From Methanocaldococcus sp. FS406-22 (GTDB lineage Archaea; AGJL01; Methanococci; Methanococcales; Methanocaldococcaceae), in NCBI RefSeq assembly GCF_000025525.1, contig NC_013887.1, positions 568,729-632,728 on the forward strand: DNA of 64,000 bases, given 5' to 3'. Positions 29,360 to 36,668 of this stretch are shown here, in pieces (position 1 is the first letter of the stretch; each line of letters opens with the position of its first letter). The notes beneath the pieces are model-generated. The model had not been told where the DNA came from and did not search any database. It was given only the letters and a program-made list of their open reading frames with translations. The translations under genes and the position numbers were made by a program.

Positions 29360-31413
29360 ATATAGAAAAATTAAAAAAATACAAAATACTCCTTATTTAT
29401 CTTTTGTTATCAATAATAATCTCAATACCAATCTTCTCAGATAAATATTTCTTTCTATTGGATATGTTACCAGATTTAAGTAATCATAATCTAATTAATC
29501 AATTTTATGGTTTTGTTGCTCCATCCTATGGAGGTACTTTGTCATTTAATATCTTAGCTAATATAATCCCAGCAGATATCTTTCAAAAATTACTATTATT
29601 ATTTATCCTATTTTTCAGTGGATTCTCTGCCTATTCATTGGCAAAGAAATTAACTAACTCAGAAGTTGGAAGTTTTTATGCAGGTATTTTGTATATGATT
29701 AACCCTTACACTTACATAAGAATAATAGTTGGACATTGGTTTATTTTATTTGCATACAGCTTATTGCCATTGGGGATAAAATATTTCATTGAATTATTAG
29801 AAAATAGAGATAAAAAGTCTATTATAAAAGTAACATTAATAACTTCATTGATTGCTTTCAATACACATACATTATTTATGGCTTTCATGGCCTATGGAAT
29901 AATATTAATCACAAAACTAATCAAAGAAAAATCATTAAAATTACTAAAACCAGTTAGTTTATTTGCGATATCATTTACAGCGATAAATCTTTACTGGCTA
30001 ATCCCATTACTAACTGCAAAATCCTCGTCATTGGTTAATTATATAACACTCCATGATTTATATGTATTTGCTCCAAAGATTGATTCCTTCTCTCCTTTAT
30101 TTACATTGGCAAGCATGTATGGATTCTGGAGACCAGCTTATACCTATGCAAAAGACTACCTACCATTTTGGGAAATATTATTTATCATAATATTTTCCTT
30201 ATCAATTTATGGGTTTATAAGTTATTATAAAAATAAAAAAGTTGGTGTCTATGTTATATCCTTTGCTCTGATTTGGCTAATTGGTTTATTGTTTGCTACA
30301 GGCATAACAGGATTTTTCAAAGATGTATTCCAATTTCTCTTTAATCATATATTTATCCTAAAAGGAATGAGAGAAACCCATAAATTTGTTACATTGATAG
30401 TTCTCTCTTATTCAATATTGGGAGCGTTTGGATTGAAGAAAATAATAGAAAGCCATAAATCAAATAAAATAAAAAAAAATATAATGATTTTCTTTATTTT
30501 AGTTCCTTTAATATACTCTTTCACTTTCTTCAACGGATTTGACAATCAAATTAAACCAACAGATTATCCAAAAGATTGGTATGAGGTGAATAACTTCTTA
30601 AATAAAGATAAGGATAACTTCAACATCTTATTCTTCCCTTGGCATCTATATATGGACATTCACTGGGTTCCAAATAAAGATAAAAGAATAGTAAATCCCT
30701 CACAAACATTTTTCGATAAAAATGTTATTTTTGCAGAAAATATTGAAGCAGATTCAATATATACTGAAGTTTATACACCTTATCAAAACTACATAAATTA
30801 TCTCTTAGAAAATAAAGAAAAAATCAATAACTTTGGCTCTTTAGTGGCTCCTCTTGGAGTAAAATATGTCTTATTAACAAAAGAAGTGGATTATAAAAAC
30901 TACGACTTCCTATTTAAACAGAAAGACTTAAAATTAGTTTTAGAAACAGAGAACTTCTATGTGTTTAAAAATGAAAGATTCAAAGGAAAGATTTATTCAG
31001 TTGAAGGAGTTGAATATGTAAAAAACCTTGATGAGCTTATAAACTTAAGCAATAAAGAGGATGTATCAAAAGAATTAATTTTAATTGGAAGTGGAGTTAA
31101 TAAAACTTCAGACAAGTGGAAACCATTAAATTACAAAGAGATAAATCCTGCAAAATATGTTATTGAAGATGAACCTTTAAGGTATATAATATTCACAAAC
31201 GAATATTCAAAAGATTGGAAGTTAAATGGAGAAAAACCTTTAAAAGCTTATGGCGTTGTTAATGCCTACGAAATAAAAGAAAAGGAGGATAAATATATCA
31301 TAACCTATGAAAGATTTTATAAAATATGCTTGCCTTCTTACATAATCTCCTTAATATCTCTAATGTTATGTATCGCATGCTTAATTAAAGATAAAATTAA
31401 ATTTAAAAATTAA
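29356..31413 (+). CDS. GT-C-like membrane protein (PTPS-related membrane domain type)
   Basis: A 685-residue protein with about twelve hydrophobic helices in the first 400 residues, then a soluble domain of about 260 residues and a final helix (YIISLISLMLCIACLI). Near the N-terminus an aspartate-containing loop (LLDMLPDLSNHNLINQFYG) occupies the place of the catalytic loop of GT-C enzymes; FSGFSAYSLAKKLTNSEVG follows. The family is usually annotated as 6-pyruvoyl-tetrahydropterin synthase-related membrane domain, without a tested function. It overlaps the flippase stop (ATGA). It converges with manC. Confidence 0.7.
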   Translation: MNIEKLKKYKILLIYLLLSIIISIPIFSDKYFFLLDMLPDLSNHNLINQFYGFVAPSYGGTLSFNILANIIPADIFQKLLLLFILFFSGFSAYSLAKKLTNSEVGSFYAGILYMINPYTYIRIIVGHWFILFAYSLLPLGIKYFIELLENRDKKSIIKVTLITSLIAFNTHTLFMAFMAYGIILITKLIKEKSLKLLKPVSLFAISFTAINLYWLIPLLTAKSSSLVNYITLHDLYVFAPKIDSFSPLFTLASMYGFWRPAYTYAKDYLPFWEILFIIIFSLSIYGFISYYKNKKVGVYVISFALIWLIGLLFATGITGFFKDVFQFLFNHIFILKGMRETHKFVTLIVLSYSILGAFGLKKIIESHKSNKIKKNIMIFFILVPLIYSFTFFNGFDNQIKPTDYPKDWYEVNNFLNKDKDNFNILFFPWHLYMDIHWVPNKDKRIVNPSQTFFDKNVIFAENIEADSIYTEVYTPYQNYINYLLENKEKINNFGSLVAPLGVKYVLLTKEVDYKNYDFLFKQKDLKLVLETENFYVFKNERFKGKIYSVEGVEYVKNLDELINLSNKEDVSKELILIGSGVNKTSDKWKPLNYKEINPAKYVIEDEPLRYIIFTNEYSKDWKLNGEKPLKAYGVVNAYEIKEKEDKYIITYERFYKICLPSYIISLISLMLCIACLIKDKIKFKN

Positions 31414-31421
31414 ATAAACTT

Positions 31422-32795
31422 CTATTTCCTATTCCAATCGTCATCAAATCTTACAATATCGTCCTCTTCCAAATATTCCCCAACCTGAATCTCTATAACC
31501 TCCAAAGGAATCTTTCCAGGATTCTCCAACCTATGTTTATAGCCACTCCTTACAAAGATACTCTCCCCGCTTCTAACAAACTTCTCCTCTCCTTCAATAA
31601 CAACCCTTGCCATACCTTTAACTACAACCCAGTGCTCACTCCTGTGGTAATGCAATTGATAACTTAACTTCTTCCCAGGCAAGACAGTTATTTTCTTAAC
31701 TTTATAAAATCTCCCCTCTTCCAAAACCTCATACCATCCCCATGGCCTATAAACTTTTTTATGGAATAAAACTCTTTCATCACCTTTTTGTTTTAAATAT
31801 TTAACCACATCTTTAACTTTCTGACTTTCTCCTTTATTACAAATTAATAAAACATCCCTCGTATCAACGACAATCAAATCATCAACTCCAATTAAAGAAG
31901 CTAATTTTCCACCATGGGTATATATGAGATTATTTTTTGAATTTAAGATAACATTTTCCCCATGGATAATATTTCCATTATCGTCCTTATCAAAAACGTC
32001 ATATATAGCATCAAAACTTCCCAAATCACTCCATTTTATGTTTATTGGAATAACCGCCACTCTATCGGATTTTTCCATAATTCCATAATCGATTGAAATG
32101 TCAGGAACTTTTCCATAAACTTTATTTATATCATCTTCTTTAAACGCCTCATAAACTTCTGGACAGTATTTTTTAACCTCTTCTTCAAAAACATCTGTTT
32201 TAAAGAGAAACATCCCACTATTCCACAAATAACCATTTTCAATGTATTTTTTTGCTGTTTCTAAGTCTGGCTTTTCTTTAAACTCATCAACTTTATAACC
32301 AACATCTAACTTTTCTCCTGGTTTTATATAGCCATATCCAGTATGAGGCTTATTCGGCTTTATTCCAAAAGTTATTAAATAATTATCTGCCAACTTAACT
32401 CCATCTTTAACAGATTTTACAAACCCCTCCCCATCCTCAATTAAATGGTCTGAAGGGAAAACAGCAACAGCGTCATCCCCCTCCCTTTCTTTTATAACTT
32501 TAACACCATAATATATTGCCGGGAGAGTGTTTTTTCCTATCGGCTCTATCAATATATTTTCTTCATTAAAGTTGTAACCTAACTCCTCAATTTGTCCTAA
32601 AACCAAAAATTTATGCTTTTCATTAGTTATTATGTAGATATCTTTTATATTTGACAACTTTAAAGTTCTTTCAAAAGTTAGTTGAAAGAGAGATTTTTCA
32701 AATGCTTTGAACTTTATAAATTGTTTTGGGTAGTATTCCCTACTCAAAGGAAACAACCTACTTCCTACGCCTCCTGCTAAGATGATGGATTTCAC
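31422..32795 (-). CDS. manC: Bifunctional mannose-1-phosphate guanylyltransferase / mannose-6-phosphate isomerase
   Basis: Makes GDP-mannose, the donor for mannosylation by the neighbouring glycan cluster. The N-terminal nucleotidyltransferase shows AGGVGSRLFPLSREYYPKQF, the GGxGxRL-PLSR-PKQF signature, and FPSDHLIED. The C-terminal cupin (isomerase type II) shows LSYQLHYHRSEHWVVVKG. The start is GTG 32795, three bases after GGTGAA (GGTGAAACAGTG). The length of 457 residues is that of full ManC. It is transcribed towards the cluster, with which it converges. Confidence 0.92.
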   Translation of the reverse strand: MKSIILAGGVGSRLFPLSREYYPKQFIKFKAFEKSLFQLTFERTLKLSNIKDIYIITNEKHKFLVLGQIEELGYNFNEENILIEPIGKNTLPAIYYGVKVIKEREGDDAVAVFPSDHLIEDGEGFVKSVKDGVKLADNYLITFGIKPNKPHTGYGYIKPGEKLDVGYKVDEFKEKPDLETAKKYIENGYLWNSGMFLFKTDVFEEEVKKYCPEVYEAFKEDDINKVYGKVPDISIDYGIMEKSDRVAVIPINIKWSDLGSFDAIYDVFDKDDNGNIIHGENVILNSKNNLIYTHGGKLASLIGVDDLIVVDTRDVLLICNKGESQKVKDVVKYLKQKGDERVLFHKKVYRPWGWYEVLEEGRFYKVKKITVLPGKKLSYQLHYHRSEHWVVVKGMARVVIEGEEKFVRSGESIFVRSGYKHRLENPGKIPLEVIEIQVGEYLEEDDIVRFDDDWNRK

Positions 32796-32864
32796 TGTTT
32801 CACCTTTTTATATTATTATAGACATATTTATCTTAATACATATTTAAAAAAATTTGGTGATGTT

Positions 32865-33305
32865 ATGGAAGATAGAATAAAGAAAGTTAGGAGTATAATT
32901 TTAGACATTTCCATTATTGCGTTAATTGTTTATTTAGTAATTGCAACTTACACGTACTTAAAAACTGATATTCCTTACTACCTATATTTTATAAAAACGA
33001 GTATGCAAATAATATTAGGAATTTTGGGAATAACGCTTATTCTACTTTATATCTCAAAATTGAAAATGATAGCATGTAGCCTATATAATCTATTTAAGAA
33101 AACTTATTTTTCAATAAAATCTTTTTCATTGGGGCAAAAATTCATTCTTGTAGCAGTAATCCTCCTAATATATTCAGTAGTTTCTTTGATAAAAAATAAT
33201 GAAAATTATGCAAATACTATTTCTATTTTAAGTTATTATTTTTTAGCCCTTGGAGTATTGAGCGAGTTTGTAAATTATATTTTAGCTGAAAGATTAATAA
33301 AATAA
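32865..33305 (+). CDS. Small four-helix membrane protein of unknown function
   Basis: A 146-residue protein with four predicted membrane segments (IIALIVYLVIATYTYL; MQIILGILGITLILLYI; FILVAVILLIYSVVSL; SYYFLALGVLSEFVNYIL). GGTGATGTT lies right before ATG 32865, so the gene is likely real. It is divergent from manC, with 69 bases between the two starts. I recognise no family. Confidence 0.65.
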   Translation: MEDRIKKVRSIILDISIIALIVYLVIATYTYLKTDIPYYLYFIKTSMQIILGILGITLILLYISKLKMIACSLYNLFKKTYFSIKSFSLGQKFILVAVILLIYSVVSLIKNNENYANTISILSYYFLALGVLSEFVNYILAERLIK

Positions 33306-33522
33306 ACAGATAAACACAAAAACCTTTTATATCTCTTACTACTTCTTACATTAGCTATCACTACATAAAGTAAGGTTTAGATATTATATTTTAAACTAAC
33401 ATTAAATATGTACTAATTTTTATATACACCGTTAAAATTGTTGGTTTTGTGAGCATTTTGAGTGTATGGGAGTATTTATAGTTTTTTACAAAAGTTATTA
33501 AAATCAAGCAATCCCTTTATGT
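33306..33522. other. AT-rich intergenic sequence
   Basis: About 217 bases between the small membrane protein and the split phosphoesterase. I see no gene, RNA or clear repeat in it, only AT-rich sequence that may contain the ends of both convergent transcripts. Confidence 0.5.
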
Positions 33523-33627
33523 TCATAAATCATTTATTGTTCTAATGGTTTCTCCTCTTTCTATTAATTTTATAATCAAATCCAAACTAACTGGTTTATA
33601 GTCAATAACTTCAACAGAAACATTAAC
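33523..33627 (-). pseudogene. 3' fragment of the metallophosphoesterase gene, split off by the TnpB element
   Basis: Reading the minus strand just beyond the TnpB element gives VNVSVEVIDYKPVSLDLI and onwards to ...TIRTINDL, stop at 33523-33525. This is the typical C-terminal end of the phosphoesterase whose 5' part lies at 35103-35528 and breaks off at KRKRV. The valine codon GTT is present at both edges. Joined together they give a normal protein of about 174 residues. The fragment is too short to appear as an independent gene and has no start signal of its own. Confidence 0.9.
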
Positions 33628-33850
33628 CGTTTCCCGTTTCCATAACTTATCATAGCATTTAATAACTTATCATACAAATCGATAAGTTATGGAAACGGGT
33701 TGTCCTCAACCTATAGCTTCATCGGGAACACCGTTCCCTCAACTATGGTCTCATTGGACTTTTAGGGACAACGGAAAGCCCCCAAAATCTTTTTATCAAA
33801 TTGAATACAGCTACAGCATCCCTATCAGCATAAAATCCACATTCAAAACA
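33628..33850 (-). ncRNA. Candidate omega-RNA (reRNA) of the TnpB element
   Basis: In studied TnpB elements the guide RNA covers the 3' end of tnpB and the right end, with the guide lying in the flanking DNA. Here, after the tnpB stop on the minus strand, a palindromic GGGAACGGTGTTCCC lies near 33722-33736. Then comes the 19-bp hairpin 33681-33699 / 33633-33651, whose loop repeats ATAACTTATCATA (33642-33654 and 33662-33674), and then the element end. The guide would begin AATGTTTCTGTTGAAG, which is phosphoesterase sequence. The RNA's start is a guess; transcription has not been shown. Confidence 0.55.
33633..33699. repeat. Perfect 19-bp inverted repeat at the right end of the TnpB element
   Basis: The arms run from 33633 to 33651 (starting CCCGTTTCC) and from 33681 to 33699 (ending GGAAACGGG), with a 29-base loop. 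Hairpins near the ends of IS200/IS605 elements are recognised by TnpA, and here the fold also lies in the presumed omega-RNA. Confidence 0.95.
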
Positions 33851-35008
33851 ATACATTGGTCTCGAAGGCAGAGCCCTCTCATCGACTAATTTATACAGTT
33901 GAGATAACCTATTTCCACAATTTGGGCATAATACCGAAGTATAGGCAGGATTTACCTCAACAACTTTAACTCCGAATTCTAAGCATTTATTTTTTAAATA
34001 ACCTAAGAATTTTTTAGCAGATATGTTATGCAATTTATGTTTTAGATTTTTAAACGACTTTTTAGCAATATTTTGGTTAAAATAAGGGGATAAATCTTCG
34101 ATAATTAAAACTGCATTTTTATCTCTAAGTTCTTTAGCTATTTTATTAGCCAACTTTTTTAACTTGTCCTCTCTAATATTTTTTAACCTCCTACCGAATT
34201 TTTTAAGCAAAACAAAACCTTTTTTCTTTAACGGTTTATCCTGCCTATGAATTACTTTAAATGAGAATTTTTCTTGAATGTTAGCCATTATATTAGAGTA
34301 TTTTTCGGTTAATTTCCCTAAATCAGTTTTTATCATCTTTATATTTTCGAAATTACCATAAGTTATATTGTCTAAGTTAAAATCTAATGCATAAACTTCT
34401 TTAAAATTGTCATTAATTGTTATTTCATTCTCTAATGGAATTAAAACAGCTATCGTTCCATCTTCCTTATTAAGTCTTAATTTAAAACCTGCCTTTATCT
34501 TCCAGCCCTCATTTAGCAGTTTAAAAAATTGCTTATGTGGTTTTAGGGGAATAACAATCCTACCATTCGGAGTTGATAATCTTAAGTGTAAGGTTTTCTT
34601 TCCCTCTTTATTTATAGAAAATAATCTCTCTATATTGGTTTTGAAATTTTTGTAGTTGAATAAAATATCATCTAACCATAAGGAGACATTTCTAACTTCT
34701 GGCTTTGAAGTGCATGCCTTATTTTTCTTTTTCATGGATATAAAACTCTTTATTCGTGTAGAAGCATCTTGAGAGGCAGTATAAATATAATGAGTTGGTA
34801 ATTTTGGATATTTAATTTTTATTTCTTCATAGATCACCTCTCTAATCTTTCTATGACTTTTTCTCTTATTTTTTAAACCAAAATTTAGGGCAATAGATAA
34901 AACGTCTTTATACATTTCGATAATGTTTTCTATGATTTTTATTTTTGTCTTTGTTAATGGCTTGCTTTTCAATACTATAGTTTTAGTTAGTTTGATTATT
35001 TCTGACAT
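33743..35008 (-). CDS. tnpB: TnpB RNA-guided endonuclease (IS1341/OrfB family)
   Basis: A 421-residue ancestor-type relative of Cas12. RuvC-like residues look intact: an aspartate in YALDFNLDN (RuvC-I), a glutamate in VLIIEDLSP (RuvC-II) and an aspartate in FYADRDAVAVFNL (RuvC-III). A zinc ribbon (CPNCG ... CFECG) lies between the last two. The N-terminal helical part (TKTIVLKSKPLTKTK) is family-like. It should cut DNA next to a short motif (TAM) using its omega-RNA, which in models keeps the element at sites from which it has been lost. It lies inside, and reads in the same direction as, the broken phosphoesterase gene. Confidence 0.93.
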   Translation of the reverse strand: MSEIIKLTKTIVLKSKPLTKTKIKIIENIIEMYKDVLSIALNFGLKNKRKSHRKIREVIYEEIKIKYPKLPTHYIYTASQDASTRIKSFISMKKKNKACTSKPEVRNVSLWLDDILFNYKNFKTNIERLFSINKEGKKTLHLRLSTPNGRIVIPLKPHKQFFKLLNEGWKIKAGFKLRLNKEDGTIAVLIPLENEITINDNFKEVYALDFNLDNITYGNFENIKMIKTDLGKLTEKYSNIMANIQEKFSFKVIHRQDKPLKKKGFVLLKKFGRRLKNIREDKLKKLANKIAKELRDKNAVLIIEDLSPYFNQNIAKKSFKNLKHKLHNISAKKFLGYLKNKCLEFGVKVVEVNPAYTSVLCPNCGNRLSQLYKLVDERALPSRPMYCFECGFYADRDAVAVFNLIKRFWGLSVVPKSPMRP

Positions 35009-35102
35009 GTTTATTCACTAAATAGTTTTTTTGCTGTTTATAATAATCTGTCACTATAAGTATTTATATATTACAACATGCTACAAAAACTAAGAAACTG
35101 TT

Positions 35103-35528
35103 TCAAACCCTCTTTCTTTTAGGATTTATAAATGGATATTCGTCTAAGTGATTTGCATGATGATGCCCATGTATAATCCAACCATCAAAATTAAAGGTAT
35201 AAGAGCTATCCGGATTATGGATTAGCATAAATTTATAGCCATTATATTCAATAACCCTAAACTTCTCACCAAACTTGTCATGATTTCCTTTTATAAAAAT
35301 TACCTCACCATTTAGCAGTTCTATAAGTTCTTTAGCTTTTTTAACCTTATTCTTGCTTAAAACAAAATCTCCCAAGAAATAAACGATATCTTTATCCCTA
35401 ACAATGTTATTCCAGTTTTTTATTAGAGTTTTATTCATCTCTTCAACACTTGAAAAGGGTCTATTGCAATATTTTATAATGTTTGCATGGTTAAAATGCG
35501 TATCAGAGATAAAATAAATCTTTCTCAT
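35103..35528 (-). pseudogene. 5' part of a metallophosphoesterase gene, truncated by the TnpB element
   Basis: A calcineurin-like phosphoesterase, 141 residues before a stop that arises at the element edge. The metal-binding motifs are all in this piece: ISDTHFNHANI, FLGDFV, KGNHDKFG, HNP and HGHHHANHL. The family continues past KRKRV with a final beta strand and helix, which are found at 33523-33627. The fragment might still fold and work without its last 33 residues. GGGATATCT precedes ATG 35528. Specificity in this family ranges over nucleotides, phosphodiesters and others. Confidence 0.88.
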
Positions 35529-35548
35529 AGATATCCCAAAAATATAAA

Positions 35549-36529
35549 TTATTTAAACCATGCATCCAATGTTTTTTGCTTTGTCTTATTTGCAATTAAG
35601 TTATAGAGCTTATCAACATGCTTTTTAACTCTCTCATAGCTAAAATCATTTTCATCAACTAAGAATTTTATAATTCCCTCTTTATCTGGAAGTTTTAAGC
35701 TTAGTGAATAGCTGTCGGTAACCTTTGGCTCTTTAAATATCCTTTTAATCTCTTCATAGTTCTCAACCTCTTTCTTTAAAACATCCTTAGCTACTCCACT
35801 TCTAACAAGCTCATAAGCCCTTTTAAATCCAATACCCTTAACTCCTCCTGGATTATAATCAGTCCCCATAAATATGGCTATATCTATCAAATCATCTAAA
35901 GAAATCCTTAAATCCTCTAAAACCTCATTCAGCTCAATTAACTCTGGCATCTCCTTTGTAGTTGTTAAGTTCCTAACAACCCTTGGAGAGCCGTACAACA
36001 AAGCATCATAATCTTGACTTACAACAGCCCAAACATCCCCTTTCTTTGCCATATAGCTTGCTTGTGCCTCTCCTTCAGAAGGAGCTTCAACATAAGGGAT
36101 TCCCATTAAGCTTAGCAGATACTTGCAGTTTTCAACCATTTTTGGAGTTAGATAGCTAACTCTCTTTGCATACTTAGCCGCTTCCTCAAAATCCTCTTTT
36201 TTTATGGCCTCTTTCATCTTAAGCTCTGCCTTCTCCTTCATCTCTCTTCTAACTTTTCTTGTTTTTTCCTTTAATTTTGGTGGCTCACCATCAAAAACCC
36301 AGATTGGAGTTATGTCATTCTCTAACAAATGGATAGTTTTATAAAAAACTCCGTTGTAGGCAGAGGTTATCTCTCCCTTCCTATTTCTTAATGGTGAACC
36401 ATCCTTCAATCTTATAGATGTTAAAAATTGATATAATGCGTTCATTCCATCAATAGCTACTTTTTTTCCTTTTAAATCCTCAAAGGAGATAATCTTTTTT
36501 GGTATAAAATCACCAAACTGCACTCCCAT
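35549..36529 (-). CDS. fen: Flap endonuclease 1
   Basis: Removes 5' flaps in Okazaki fragment maturation and base excision repair. The N-terminal nuclease domain starts MGVQFGDFIPKKIISFEDLK with the buried N-terminal glycine. Metal-site acids are in AIDGMNALYQF, WVFDGEPP, VEAPSEGEAQ, QDYDALLYG and FMGTDYNPGG. A C-terminal PCNA-interacting motif, QKTLDAWFK, ends the protein. ATG 36529 is chosen because it gives the conserved N-terminus and has GAGGGAT upstream; four extra residues from GTG 36541 would overlap that site. The 326-residue length equals the M. jannaschii enzyme. Confidence 0.96.
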   Translation of the reverse strand: MGVQFGDFIPKKIISFEDLKGKKVAIDGMNALYQFLTSIRLKDGSPLRNRKGEITSAYNGVFYKTIHLLENDITPIWVFDGEPPKLKEKTRKVRREMKEKAELKMKEAIKKEDFEEAAKYAKRVSYLTPKMVENCKYLLSLMGIPYVEAPSEGEAQASYMAKKGDVWAVVSQDYDALLYGSPRVVRNLTTTKEMPELIELNEVLEDLRISLDDLIDIAIFMGTDYNPGGVKGIGFKRAYELVRSGVAKDVLKKEVENYEEIKRIFKEPKVTDSYSLSLKLPDKEGIIKFLVDENDFSYERVKKHVDKLYNLIANKTKQKTLDAWFK

Positions 36530-36668
36530 ACTATCCCTCACTGTTAATCTTAGCTAAAAATTATAATTGCAAAAAAGATATTTATAAAAAACGGTTTAAT
36601 TTGTTAAACCCCTATAAAAAATAAAAATTCTATAAAATTTTATAAAAATAATAAAAATAGCTTAGGAA

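Larger units (their letters stand above)
33628..35105 (-). mobile_element. TnpB-only IS200/IS605-type (IS1341-like) element, about 1.48 kb
   Basis: The limits come from the interrupted phosphoesterase gene. Its left half ends AGAGGGTT at 35106 and its right half begins GTTAATG at 33627; GGTT is shared, so each end is uncertain by up to four bases. The element holds one gene, tnpB, reading with the host gene. No tnpA transposase is present, so movement would need help in trans. The right end carries a perfect 19-bp hairpin at 33633-33699, ending five bases before the boundary; the left end has a small GAAAC-A-GTTTC palindrome. There is no target duplication beyond the shared bases, as expected for this single-strand mechanism. 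Confidence 0.88.

Noticed and set aside
33633-33699. GTTTCCATA in the TnpB right-end hairpin equals the start of the CRISPR repeat
   Set aside because: Only nine bases agree and the rest of the repeat is absent; likely coincidence in an AT-rich genome.
36542-36668. Possible small RNA between fen and the chelatase gene
   Set aside because: Only AT-rich runs without a stable hairpin or promoter that I can point to.
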